This document shows, piece after piece, positions 1 to 9,129 of a stretch of 64,000 nt of DNA. This stretch comes from an uncultured Acidimicrobiales bacterium (lineage in GTDB: Bacteria > Actinomycetota > Acidimicrobiia > Acidimicrobiales > SHLQ01). The stretch lies in the NCBI GenBank assembly GCA_938015295.1, contig CALLQB010000019.1, positions 1 to 64,000 on the forward strand. The letters are read 5' to 3'. Below the pieces are notes generated by a model. It was not told where the DNA came from and searched no databases. It saw nothing but the letters and a program-made list of their open reading frames with translations. Made by a program: the position numbers and the translations under genes. How positions within the stretch are numbered: position 1 is the stretch's first letter; every line of letters starts with the position of its first letter.

Positions 1-427
<427 letters not shown>

Positions 428-682
428 CACACAAAGCAGCACAGCACTGGTAAACCAGCGATGGACTGCCTGTTGAAATCAGTTGGTTGTGATCCGCAAG
501 CCGAAGCTTGTTGACCACAATCGAGTTTGCCTGAGCCAGAAGATTCTGACTTCATTATTGTTTGTTTTGGGATTGCCTACGACCCGTTGGAGGTCGCAGA
601 CACTCAAATTCATTTCATGAGGGTCATTCGTAGCAGGAACTCTCTCCTACGACGAATGCCCGCACTGGCTTTCATTCGTCCT

Positions 683-703
683 CTATTCCGTTTTCAAGGA
701 GCT
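683..703 (-). promoter_or_regulatory. boxA-like rRNA antitermination site
   Basis: The minus strand reads AGCTCCTTGAAAACGGAATAG, similar to the boxA/leader signal (CTTTGAAAACT-like) seen upstream of many actinobacterial and Gram-positive 16S genes, where NusB/S10 bind. It lies downstream of both candidate promoters and about 260 bp before the 16S gene, the right order for an antitermination site. Confidence 0.5.
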
Positions 704-807
704 GGTGAAATGACCGAAGCCATTTCGAGCACATTGCCGTTGTTGCCAACCGCTTGGTGCTGCTCTGTGCCCTCCAATCCGCTGTGCGGCTTGTTGGGCG
801 AGTCGTC

Positions 808-835
808 AATGTATCAGCAATACATCCGACGTCAA
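808..835 (-). promoter_or_regulatory. Candidate rrn promoter P2 (proximal)
   Basis: On the minus strand TTGACG (830-835) and TACATT (808-813) are separated by 16 bp. The -35 matches five of six consensus bases. Together with the pair at 867-895 it gives two promoters about 60 bp apart, a common rRNA arrangement. Confidence 0.5.
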
Positions 836-866
836 GCACTGGAAGGTCAAAAAAGACCGAAGTCAC

Positions 867-895
867 ACTTTACCCGGCTCGAAACTTGACCGCAA
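867..895 (-). promoter_or_regulatory. Candidate rrn promoter P1 (distal)
   Basis: On the minus strand TTGCGG (890-895) is followed after 17 bp by TAAAGT (867-872). Spacing is ideal for a housekeeping sigma factor and both hexamers are near consensus. It lies about 440 bp upstream of the 16S 5' end, as expected for the first of tandem rRNA promoters. Not experimentally supported. Confidence 0.5.
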
Positions 896-947
896 CAGAG
901 ATTTCACACCCACATGGTAGAGGGCCCGGTGGCGACCTACCGTCGGG

Positions 948-3233
948 TTAGCCAACGTGCGAATGGGCAAGAAAAGCCTGCTCACCCGGCGTATCGAAGG
1001 TGGACCAGATGCCTTGCGAGCAGTTGTCGTCAGGCCGGAAAAGCCCAGCACGGTTGTCGCACCAAGAATATCGGCGGGCATCACCAAATATTTGCCCGAC
1101 GACTCCCGAACGGACCGCCGCCGCCACATCATCGGCCACCGCTTGGGGGCCGACCGGGTTGCTGGGGTTGTGCAAACAGCCCCTCCAAGGCGGGGCGAGA
1201 CGGTAATACCGAGACTCGGCCAGGATCACCGGTTTCGCCGACGCCGCGACGACCGCCGACAGCTTTGCCTCCATGGTTGAGGCCGATTGACAATGCCCGG
1301 TCTGCACCGCCTGCACGTCGAGCCACGGTTCGTTGTTGAAAGCGAGGTAATTCTCGCTGCCAGCGCCAGTGTGGAAAGCGATTGGCTGGCTCGCTCCCCC
1401 ATCGCGCAACCCACGGGCCAACTCGCGGCTCGTTGCAAGTAGGCGCGAACCACACTCGGCTTCAGAGACATCGCCGCCAAGCACCCAATAGTCAAGCGCT
1501 GGCGCCGAAGCCCACCTCGTCGCAAGCGCCGCAGCGAACCCAGCCCCGTTCTGGTCGGTGACATTCGGGTTGTTGCAGGTGTTCGCTCGCGCCCACGCCA
1601 CCACGACGGCCACTCGCAGGTTTCGCCAATCGGCTTGCTCGAGGATCCAACTCACCCGCTGCGCGTAGTCGTCAGACAGTTCGACAGTGCCGTTGCGCAG
1701 ATACGCCACCTGATCGCTGCGTCCAGGCGGCACCGTTGCGTACGCAGCGCCGAAGGGCAGCAGGCTTATCCAAGTGCCGTCGAACCCAGCGGCGTCAAGG
1801 TGGTCGAGGTAGGCGAGGATCTCGTCGTTGGATGCCTTGTAGGGCATCTCCCAGGCCGTGTCGTACTTCAACCCCCGTGGCGCCGCCGCGGCAGCGGGCC
1901 GTGGCGCAACCGGTGTCGTTTCGACCTCGGACGCACGTTCCGGAGCAGGAGGAGCAACGCTCGCGACACTTGCTGCACTCGCGGGCGTCGAAGGCCCCGT
2001 CGCCGACTGGCCGGTTACCTCGCATCGGGCCGCTGTGGTGTCGGTGCCGCCGAAAGGGCACAGCCCACGAAGATCCTTCGCCTCAACAGCGACCCAAGGG
2101 TCATAAGGGCCGAAATGAGGTTCGAGACGCCGCAGCGCCATCGCCGAGTCACCAGCACCAAGGATTCCCTGTGCGCAGCGTGCGCCGGCCACGTTCGAGC
2201 AACCCGAGACCCACGTGTCGAGTACGCCTCGATGCCAGGCTCCCAGCCAGCTCGCATGCATCGTCGTGCCACCCTGGACTTCTTGGCCACCGGCAGTCGA
2301 AACATCCGTTGACAGGTACCACGCCGAAGTATCGGCACCTTTTGGCACGTCGAAAAACACGTTGTACTCGATCGAAGGCAACAACACCGGGTGCGTAGAT
2401 GGGCACGCCGAGGCGTGAAAGCTCTCGAGCGGAAACGTCATATGGTGCTGATCGGGCGACGTGAGCGACACGCCGTCCCAACACGAGGGGAACCGCACCT
2501 GCACTTTCACGCTGCTAGAGCCGCCAAGCTCACCCGGGTCGCAGTAGGGAAAGGTTGCCGCTTGCGAAACGCTCAGGTCGTTATCTCCCCGTTCGCCGAC
2601 ATCGCAGCTCATTTCGATCTGTCGCAACGGCGATGACGCGTCTTGTGGTGCACCCGCCCACCGATTGCCGCTTGTTATCTCGAGGCCCGGCGGGAAGGGC
2701 TGTACCTGGGCGTCAACCGAGCCGTTGGTGCCGCCGAAGGTGTTGTAGTGGACGATGAAGTACGACGGCACGACTGCCCGCTGCCTGTCGTCAAAGACTG
2801 CCGGCATGGCATACACCGACCGGTCGAGCGGCCCGCCGCTGCAGGTCGATCCGCCACTATCGATTGCTGACCAGTATTTGGTTGCCGCATCAGCACCGGT
2901 GTTACCAAAGAACATCTGCAGCGGCGCACGCCCGGGCTGGTCGGGAAGCGCAAACGGATCGTCGTACGCGAAGTGGCTAAATCCGCACTCAACGCGAAAG
3001 AAGCGGTCGCCGCCGGGCAGGGCAATGCGGTCGTGACTCGACGCGTCGCCGAGGAAGGCAGCCACGTCGAGGTCGGCCGACGACGTTCGCTCGTCGTTCA
3101 CCGAGAGTTGGGGGGTCCCACGAAACGTCGCAGAAGTATCGGCCGCCGATGCACGAACACCAAGTGTCAATGCAACAACAGCAAACAGCGCTGCGATGAA
3201 CATGGGGGGAATGGCAAGCCATCTGTTCATCAC
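948..3233 (-). CDS. Secreted DUF1996 + apiosidase-like (GH140/DUF4038-type) fusion protein
   Basis: This 761-residue protein has a signal peptide (cleavage after ASA, near residue 30). Residues about 85-295 match DUF1996: HFAYDDP, FFGNT, GGSTC, DRSVY, PFPPGL, FPSCWDG and CPSTHPV occur in family order. A Pro/Ala/Ser/Thr linker (about 405-453) leads to a second domain (about 456-761) resembling DUF4038/apiosidase-like TIM barrels: YDTAWE, WVLGGD (Asp588), QTGH and a Glu in ILAES (Glu673). The last two acidic residues fit the catalytic pair of GH140-type enzymes. I infer a secreted polysaccharide-binding or -degrading protein. The start shown is GTG at 3233; the ATG at 3230 is equally possible and the ribosome site is weak. 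It stands alone between the rrn operon and tyrS. Confidence 0.8.
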   Translation of the reverse strand: MMNRWLAIPPMFIAALFAVVALTLGVRASAADTSATFRGTPQLSVNDERTSSADLDVAAFLGDASSHDRIALPGGDRFFRVECGFSHFAYDDPFALPDQPGRAPLQMFFGNTGADAATKYWSAIDSGGSTCSGGPLDRSVYAMPAVFDDRQRAVVPSYFIVHYNTFGGTNGSVDAQVQPFPPGLEITSGNRWAGAPQDASSPLRQIEMSCDVGERGDNDLSVSQAATFPYCDPGELGGSSSVKVQVRFPSCWDGVSLTSPDQHHMTFPLESFHASACPSTHPVLLPSIEYNVFFDVPKGADTSAWYLSTDVSTAGGQEVQGGTTMHASWLGAWHRGVLDTWVSGCSNVAGARCAQGILGAGDSAMALRRLEPHFGPYDPWVAVEAKDLRGLCPFGGTDTTAARCEVTGQSATGPSTPASAASVASVAPPAPERASEVETTPVAPRPAAAAAPRGLKYDTAWEMPYKASNDEILAYLDHLDAAGFDGTWISLLPFGAAYATVPPGRSDQVAYLRNGTVELSDDYAQRVSWILEQADWRNLRVAVVVAWARANTCNNPNVTDQNGAGFAAALATRWASAPALDYWVLGGDVSEAECGSRLLATSRELARGLRDGGASQPIAFHTGAGSENYLAFNNEPWLDVQAVQTGHCQSASTMEAKLSAVVAASAKPVILAESRYYRLAPPWRGCLHNPSNPVGPQAVADDVAAAVRSGVVGQIFGDARRYSWCDNRAGLFRPDDNCSQGIWSTFDTPGEQAFLAHSHVG

Positions 3234-3294
3234 AAAACACTACGAGAAAACGCATTTCACTGCCCAACAGTGCCTTTAAAGCATTTTCAACCCA

Positions 3295-4647
3295 CTACGC
3301 AGACAGCACCACCAGATGGCGGTTCTTCTTTCCCTTTTGCAGGAGCAGGTAGGTGCCGTCGACGAGGTCGCTGGCCGAAAGTGCTGCCGAGGCAACCTTC
3401 ACGCCGTTCACCGCGAAACCGTTTTGCTTCAACGTCTTTCGGGCATCGCCGTTGCTCGACGCAAGCCCAGTGGCAACCGCCAGCGAGATCAGCGCCTCAT
3501 CGCCGAGTAACTCGGCCGACATCACCGTTTCGGGCACAACCCCACGGAGTGCCTCAAGCATCGCCGCGGTGAGCTCGCTCCCGCCGAACAACGCCTGTGC
3601 GGCCAGGGTTGCGCGCTTGGCATGTTCTTCGCCGTGCACCATTGTGACGACCTCGTCGGCCAACCGCCGTTGAGCTGCCCGCTCGGACGGCTCCTTTGCA
3701 TGCTCCGCCATGACCTCGAGAATCTCGGCCACCGGCACCAAGGTCAACTGCTTCAGCAACTTCTCGACGTCGTCGTCGGCAGTATTGAGCAGGTACTGGT
3801 GCATCTCGTAGGGCAGCGTCTTGGCAGCATCAAGCCAAATCGCGCCGCCGACACTCTTGCCGAACTTCGACCCATCGGCTTGGGTCAACAGCGGCACCGT
3901 TAACGCATGTGCGTGGGCACCCTCCACACGGCGGATGAGATCAGTACCAGCGGTAATGTTGCCCCACTGGTCGCTGCCGCCCACCTGCAACATGCAGCCA
4001 TAGAGGCGATGCAGCTGCAAGAAGTCGTTGGCCTGCAACAACATGTAGCTAAATTCGGTGAAGGAAATGCCATGTTCGCTTTCGACCCTGGCCTTGATCG
4101 ATTCCTTCGCCAGCATGGTGTTGACCGTGACGTGTTTGCCCACGTCTCGGAGAAAGTCAAGGACACCGACACCGACGGTCCATTCTCGGTTATCGACCAA
4201 GATCGCCGGCTCGATCCCGTCGCCACCAACGAAGTCCAGCAGCGACTGCAACTGCACCTTCACTGCCGCAAGGTTGCGATCGAGCGTCTCGGCATCGAGC
4301 AGGTTTCTTTCAGTGCTCCGGCCGCCCGGGTCGCCCACCATTCCGGTCGCTCCTCCAGCCAACGCGATCGGCCGATGGCCGAACAGCTGAAAGCGCCGGA
4401 GTAACAGCAAAGGGAAGAGGTTTCCGAGATGCAGACTGTCGGCGGTGGGGTCGAAGCCGCAATACAACCGAACCGGACCTTCACTGAGTAACGCAGCGAG
4501 GAGTTCGCGGTCGGTGGTGTCGTGCACCAAACCTCGGGCAGCAAGATCATTGAGAATCTCGGCTCCAGCACCGAGGGGGGTGCCGTGGATAGAAGCCGCA
4601 TCGCTCCTAGGCTGCCTACTTACATCTTGAGCATTCTTCGCAGTCAT
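3295..4647 (-). CDS. tyrS: Tyrosyl-tRNA synthetase
   Basis: Class I aminoacyl-tRNA synthetase that charges tRNA-Tyr. The ATP-binding HIGH variant HLGN is at about residues 73-76 and the KMSKS variant KFGKS at about 261-265. YCGFDPTADSLH, GGSDQWGNI and the C-terminal S4 RNA-binding region are all present. Length 450 residues is slightly long because of a polar N-terminal tail. An in-frame TTG at 4677 would add ten residues; ATG at 4647 is preferred. Neither start has a strong ribosome site. The gene is monocistronic and divergent from the penicillin-binding protein gene. Confidence 0.96.
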   Translation of the reverse strand: MTAKNAQDVSRQPRSDAASIHGTPLGAGAEILNDLAARGLVHDTTDRELLAALLSEGPVRLYCGFDPTADSLHLGNLFPLLLLRRFQLFGHRPIALAGGATGMVGDPGGRSTERNLLDAETLDRNLAAVKVQLQSLLDFVGGDGIEPAILVDNREWTVGVGVLDFLRDVGKHVTVNTMLAKESIKARVESEHGISFTEFSYMLLQANDFLQLHRLYGCMLQVGGSDQWGNITAGTDLIRRVEGAHAHALTVPLLTQADGSKFGKSVGGAIWLDAAKTLPYEMHQYLLNTADDDVEKLLKQLTLVPVAEILEVMAEHAKEPSERAAQRRLADEVVTMVHGEEHAKRATLAAQALFGGSELTAAMLEALRGVVPETVMSAELLGDEALISLAVATGLASSNGDARKTLKQNGFAVNGVKVASAALSASDLVDGTYLLLQKGKKNRHLVVLSA

Positions 4648-4841
4648 TGTTTCGATTCTGGCTTGCCGATGCGCCAAACGTGCGCAATTTCCTGTACTTC
4701 TTCACTTTCTGAACCGCGATTGAACCAAACCCGAGCAGCAATCGTCTGATCTGTTGCCTTGTGCCCACCTCTCAACTTGGTGAGGTGAGCACTACCCCCG
4801 CCTTCTACCCCGCTGTGACTCTCATGCCTTTACGTAGGAAC

Positions 4842-7232
4842 ATGAAGCTCGTGAACCGCCGCCTTGTTACCGCCGTTCTCACACTCATGCTCGTCGCTGC
4901 CAGCTGCTCGTGGGAAACCAAATCGCTGGTGCCCCCGATTCCGACGCTGAGTGAACCTTCGAGCATCTACGCCGGCGACGGATCGCTGCTGCTCACGCTT
5001 CCCGTTGCCGAGCAACGTGACGTCCTTGAATCGATCGACCAGATTCCCGAGCACGTCACCAACGCTGTGGTGGCAATCGAAGACGAGCGCTTCTACAAAC
5101 ACAACGGTTGGGATGCCAAAGGCATCATCCGCGCGGCCCGCACAAATGTTTCGGCAGGCGGCGTCTCGCAGGGCGGCTCAACCATCACCCAGCAGTATGT
5201 CGAGAACACCTTCTGGTCCGAGATGGAGAACTGCTCCGATGACGAAGGCAACAAAGACTCCGGCGGCGCCAAGTGCAAGATCGAAGAAATCAACATGGCG
5301 CGCCTACTCGAAGAGAGCTACAGCAAGGACTTCATCTTGCTGGGCTACCTCAACACGATCTTCTTTGGTGCCAACGCCTTCGGAATTCAGTCGGCGGCCG
5401 AGATCTATTTCGACAAAGACATTAGCCGGGTAACCATTGCCGAGGGCGCGCTGCTCGCCGGACTCATCCAAAGCCCCAGTCGACTCAATCCGTTCAACAA
5501 CCGCGAAGGCTCGATCGAACGTCGCGAGCTCGTGCTCGACCGCATGTTGGCCAACGACTTCATCACTGAAGACGAGTTCGAGCAGGCGTTTTCCGAACCG
5601 CTGGTACTCAACTCGGGTCGTATTCAGCTAGCCGACGTCGAGTACCGAGCCGCCCACTTTGTTGAAGAGGTAAAGACCTGGTTCCTCGAAGCAACCGACG
5701 AGCAGATAACCAGCCGCTACCCGACCCAAGCCGACCGTCTGCGTGCACTCGAAGGCGACAAGCTACGCATCGAGACCACCGTCGACCCAACGCTGCAGGA
5801 ACGAGCCGAGGCGACCGTCAATGCAATCCTGCCCGCCCGGCCGGGCGAAGTCGACAACCCCAGCGCCGCCGCGGTGATCATGGATCCGCTAAATGGCGAA
5901 GTTGTGGCGATGGTCGGCGGACGAGACTTCTTCGACGATGAAAGTGAGTTTGCCCAGGTCAACCTGGCCAGCGGCAAAGGACGGCAAGCCGGGTCTTCAA
6001 TGAAACCCATTGCGTTGGCCGCTGCGATCGATCGCGCCGGAATCGCCGCGACGTCGGTCTATGACGCTCCACGCGAGATCACCATTAAGACCGATAGCGG
6101 CCCCTGGAAAGTCAAAGGCGGGGCCAGCGGCGGCAAATCCGACCTCATCCGGGCCACCCAATGGTCAACCAACACCGTGTATGCCCAGCTCGTGGTGCAA
6201 ATCGGCGCCCAACTCTTCGTCGACGTCGCCCATGACCTTGGCATTGCCAGCGACATTGCCGCAGTACCAGCCGCCGCTCTCGGCACCGAAGACGTGACCG
6301 TGCTCGAACTCACCAATGTGTACGCAACGCTCGCCAACCAGGGCATCAAGAACGACCCGGTGTTTGTGCGGCGAATTCTCGACAAGGACGGCCAGGTCAT
6401 CTACGAACACCGGCCGACGCCAACGCTGGCAATCCAACCTTCAACAGCAAATCAGATCAGCTGGATCATGGAAAAGGTCATCGCCAGCGGCACCGGCACC
6501 GATGCTCAAATCGGCCGGCCGGCAGCAGGCAAGACCGGCACCGCTCAGAACTTCGCCGATGCCACATTCGCCGGGTACACACCGCAATATGCGGCCGCTG
6601 TATGGGTCGGCTATCCCGAGGGCCAGATACCCATGACCCGGGCAAACGGCACGACAGACATTGATGTGTACGGCGGAACCTACCCAGCGCGAATTTGGAA
6701 AGAGCTCATGGTGATCGCCCACGAAGGGCTCGACGTGGTTAGCTTCCCCTCACCCCCGGCGAGTTCGACAACGCGGCCCCCAACCACTCCGCTCAGCCAG
6801 GCGCCGCTCACTGCGGTTCCCGATGTGCTCGGCCGCAAGATGAGCCCGGCACGCAACGTGCTCACCGATGCAGGATTCGTTGTCAACATCGTCGAACGCG
6901 CTGAGGGCAGCGTGCGCCCCAACCAGGTTCTCGATCAATCACCGGCTGGCAACACCGAAGCACCCATCGGCAGCACGGTGACCATCGTTGTCTCGGTTGA
7001 CCCTTCAAGCGTGCTTCTCGACATTCCAAACGTGGTCGGCAGCAAACTCGCTGTCGCTCAATCCACGCTGCAAGCTGCCGGGTTTATCCCAGTTGTCAAC
7101 GCTGTCGCAGAAAACTCCGATGGCAGTATCGCTCCCGGACGCGGCAAAGTGGTGTGGAAACAGTCCCCTGGCGGCGGCCAAGCCAACCCTGGCGCAAGCG
7201 TCGAAATCTGGGTCAACCCAGCAAGAAATTAG
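4842..7232 (+). CDS. Class A penicillin-binding protein (transglycosylase/transpeptidase) with two PASTA domains
   Basis: Bifunctional peptidoglycan synthase of 796 residues. An N-terminal hydrophobic segment ends in AASC (Cys22) and could be a membrane anchor or an atypical lipobox. The GT51 domain (about 60-235) has EDERF with the likely catalytic Glu80 and the GGSTITQQ motif. The transpeptidase has SxxK at Ser385 (SSMK), SxN at 442-444 (STN) and KTG at 564-566. Two C-terminal PASTA repeats (about 657-718 and 725-792) probably bind muropeptides. A Cys-flanked insert (Cys131 to Cys145) sits inside the GT51 domain. The frame opens further upstream (GTG 4761, ATG 4824), but the ATG at 4842 puts a basic n-region directly before the hydrophobic segment. 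The stop codon is followed almost at once by the next gene. Confidence 0.93.
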   Translation: MKLVNRRLVTAVLTLMLVAASCSWETKSLVPPIPTLSEPSSIYAGDGSLLLTLPVAEQRDVLESIDQIPEHVTNAVVAIEDERFYKHNGWDAKGIIRAARTNVSAGGVSQGGSTITQQYVENTFWSEMENCSDDEGNKDSGGAKCKIEEINMARLLEESYSKDFILLGYLNTIFFGANAFGIQSAAEIYFDKDISRVTIAEGALLAGLIQSPSRLNPFNNREGSIERRELVLDRMLANDFITEDEFEQAFSEPLVLNSGRIQLADVEYRAAHFVEEVKTWFLEATDEQITSRYPTQADRLRALEGDKLRIETTVDPTLQERAEATVNAILPARPGEVDNPSAAAVIMDPLNGEVVAMVGGRDFFDDESEFAQVNLASGKGRQAGSSMKPIALAAAIDRAGIAATSVYDAPREITIKTDSGPWKVKGGASGGKSDLIRATQWSTNTVYAQLVVQIGAQLFVDVAHDLGIASDIAAVPAAALGTEDVTVLELTNVYATLANQGIKNDPVFVRRILDKDGQVIYEHRPTPTLAIQPSTANQISWIMEKVIASGTGTDAQIGRPAAGKTGTAQNFADATFAGYTPQYAAAVWVGYPEGQIPMTRANGTTDIDVYGGTYPARIWKELMVIAHEGLDVVSFPSPPASSTTRPPTTPLSQAPLTAVPDVLGRKMSPARNVLTDAGFVVNIVERAEGSVRPNQVLDQSPAGNTEAPIGSTVTIVVSVDPSSVLLDIPNVVGSKLAVAQSTLQAAGFIPVVNAVAENSDGSIAPGRGKVVWKQSPGGGQANPGASVEIWVNPARN

Positions 7233-7234
7233 CA

Positions 7235-8485
7235 GTGGTGAACCACATAACTGACCTCTCTAGTCTTCCCGCACCCCACGAAAAACGACTCGCTCTGCGA
7301 GTTACCAAAGATGCCCTTCGCCAGATCCGGGGAGGGCATCCCTGGGTTTTTGGCAACTCGATTCTGAAGGGCGACGACGGACAACCCGGCGATCTTGCGG
7401 TCATTTTTGATGACAACCGCAAGTTTGCGGCCATTGGGCTCTACGACCCGGCGTCGCCAATGGCGGTCAAGCTTTTACACGTAGGCAAGCCGCTGAGCAT
7501 CGACGCCGACTTCTTCGTCGACCGCGTCGCCGCGGCAATTGACGTGCGAGCGCCACTCATGGACGGCACCGAGACCACAGGCCACCGCCTGATCCACGGC
7601 GAGAACGATGGGCTGCCCGGGTTCGTCGTCGATCGATACGACACCACTCTTGTCATCAAGTTGTATTCCGCTGCATGGTTTCCGCATCTCATGTCGCTCA
7701 TCGATGCACTGCAAGAACTCGGAGCAACCCCCGACGCAGCCGTCGAACGAATCGTGCTGCGCCTGAGTCGAAATGTGGCCCGCGGGAACTGCTTCGGCCT
7801 GAACGACGGTCAGACAATTTTTGGTTCGCCGCCCGACACCGACATCGAATTTGTCGAAAATGGTCTTCGTTTCGGAGCCGACGTTGTCGCCGGGCAAAAA
7901 ACCGGCCACTTCTTCGATCAACGAGACAACCGCCTTGCCGTGCAACACGAAACAAAAGGCGACGTGCTCGATGTGTTTTCGAGCACAGGCGGGTTTTCGG
8001 TCTACGCAGCAGCCGGTGGGGCTGCCACGGTAACCAGCGTCGACATCAACCAGCCATCGCTCGACGCCGCCGAGGCAAACATGTCCCGCAACGGCCTGCA
8101 AGAGATGGTTCGCCACACCACGATCTGTGGCGACGCCTTCAGCGTGTTGTCAGATTTCGCCAGCGATGGCCGGAAATTCGACGTCGTAGTCATCGACCCG
8201 CCATCGTTCGCCCAAAAGAACTCCGACATCGATGCGGCGTTGCATGCGTACCGGCGACTCACCACTCGAGGTCTCGCTCTCGTGCGCAACGGCGGCCTGT
8301 TTGTGCAGGCATCGTGCTCAAGTCGGGTTAGCACCGACGAATTTTACGGCGCTATTCACGACGCCGCCGACCAGGCCGGCGTGCAGCTTCTCGACCAGCG
8401 TCGCGCTGGCCATGCGCTCGATCATCCGATCGGATTCGTCTACGGCGGCTACCTCAAAGCGTTGTTCGCCCGCGTGCAACGCTGA
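7235..8485 (+). CDS. RlmI-type class I rRNA (cytosine-C5) methyltransferase
   Basis: A SAM-dependent methyltransferase of the RlmI/YccW family, which methylates 23S rRNA. The N-terminal part has a PUA-like fold signature (GGHPWVFGNSI). The central part has GLPGFVVDRY. The Rossmann domain has GHFFDQRDNR, DVFSSTGGFSVYAA (SAM loop), VVIDPPSFA and a later SCSSRV cysteine that is the likely catalytic nucleophile. Two adjacent GTG codons (7235 and 7238) immediately follow the upstream PBP stop; both give about 416 residues. The open frame extends back to 7154, but that part overlaps the PBP C-terminus and is not family-like. Probably co-transcribed with the PBP. Confidence 0.9.
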   Translation: MVNHITDLSSLPAPHEKRLALRVTKDALRQIRGGHPWVFGNSILKGDDGQPGDLAVIFDDNRKFAAIGLYDPASPMAVKLLHVGKPLSIDADFFVDRVAAAIDVRAPLMDGTETTGHRLIHGENDGLPGFVVDRYDTTLVIKLYSAAWFPHLMSLIDALQELGATPDAAVERIVLRLSRNVARGNCFGLNDGQTIFGSPPDTDIEFVENGLRFGADVVAGQKTGHFFDQRDNRLAVQHETKGDVLDVFSSTGGFSVYAAAGGAATVTSVDINQPSLDAAEANMSRNGLQEMVRHTTICGDAFSVLSDFASDGRKFDVVVIDPPSFAQKNSDIDAALHAYRRLTTRGLALVRNGGLFVQASCSSRVSTDEFYGAIHDAADQAGVQLLDQRRAGHALDHPIGFVYGGYLKALFARVQR

Positions 8486-8526
8486 CCGACATGTCGAACA
8501 CCCCCTAAACGCGACACACTGACATC

Positions 8527-9069
8527 GTGCAGAATCAAACAGCCGATACCGAGATGCCCGACGGCCAGCGATGGACGATCGGCCGCGTCACCATTGCGCT
8601 CATCATCGTATCGATCATCGTTTTTTGGGCATGGGCGTTGGGGCCCTTTGGTCCTCGCGGCAACCCCGACTCACTTGAAGACACCACCTACGGCCCAACC
8701 GCCGAGGTGCACTGCCGGGCAGCCTTAGCCGAGATCAACGCCCTGCCGCTGGCCTCAACCGCAACGTCACCCGCCGATCGAGCCGACGTGCTCGTTGAAG
8801 CAAACGCGATTCTCGACCGCCTAGTCGACAGTCTTGAGGCTTCGGTCGAGCCCAACCCCAGCAGTCACGACAAGGTGATCCTCGACAAATGGCTCAGCGA
8901 CTGGAACATCTACGTCGCTGACCGCTACGACCACGTCGACCGGCTCCGCACCGAAGGCGATGTGCCCTTCCAGGTCAGTCGAGTCGAAAGCAACTCGGTC
9001 ACCGGTCGCATCGATGCCTTCGCCCGGGTTAACAACATGGACACCTGCACCGTCCCCCTCGACCTGTAA
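8527..9069 (+). CDS. Single-pass membrane protein of unknown function
   Basis: A 180-residue protein starting at GTG. One transmembrane helix (about 22-40, ending in WAWALGPFGP) follows a short polar N-terminus; the remaining roughly 140 residues are predicted outside and contain two cysteines (in VHCRA and DTCTV) that could form a disulfide. I do not recognise the family. It follows the methyltransferase by 41 bp on the same strand, so co-transcription is possible. The palindromic repeat at 9080 lies just past its stop codon. Confidence 0.7.
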   Translation: MQNQTADTEMPDGQRWTIGRVTIALIIVSIIVFWAWALGPFGPRGNPDSLEDTTYGPTAEVHCRAALAEINALPLASTATSPADRADVLVEANAILDRLVDSLEASVEPNPSSHDKVILDKWLSDWNIYVADRYDHVDRLRTEGDVPFQVSRVESNSVTGRIDAFARVNNMDTCTVPLDL

Positions 9070-9079
9070 AGAGTAAATA

Positions 9080-9124
9080 GGGGTCAGGCACTTTAGGTGC
9101 CTGACCCCAAAAGTGCCTGACCCC
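9080..9124. repeat. Palindromic repeat with 12-bp arms plus a third copy (REP-like)
   Basis: GGGGTCAGGCAC (9080-9091), a 5-base loop, and its exact inverted copy GTGCCTGACCCC (9097-9108) form a perfect 12-bp stem. A third copy in the inverted orientation occupies 9113-9124. It lies in the 60-bp gap between converging genes. The same core motif occurs dispersed in many bacterial genomes and resembles REP elements moved by RAYT transposases; that link is from general knowledge. It could also serve as a bidirectional terminator or mRNA-stabilising hairpin, although no strong T-run is present. Confidence 0.85.
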
Positions 9125-9129
9125 TTTGG

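Larger units (their letters stand above)
428..947 (-). other. rrn leader region, no protein gene seen
   Basis: This 520-bp gap separates the 16S gene from the stop codon of the DUF1996 protein. The open frames here are short and have no recognisable protein character. On the minus strand it holds two promoter-like hexamer pairs (about 867-895 and 808-835) and a boxA-like antitermination site (about 683-703), so it is best read as the promoter and leader of the leftward rrn operon. A terminator for the upstream gene may also lie here, but I see no clear hairpin with a T-run. Confidence 0.75.
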
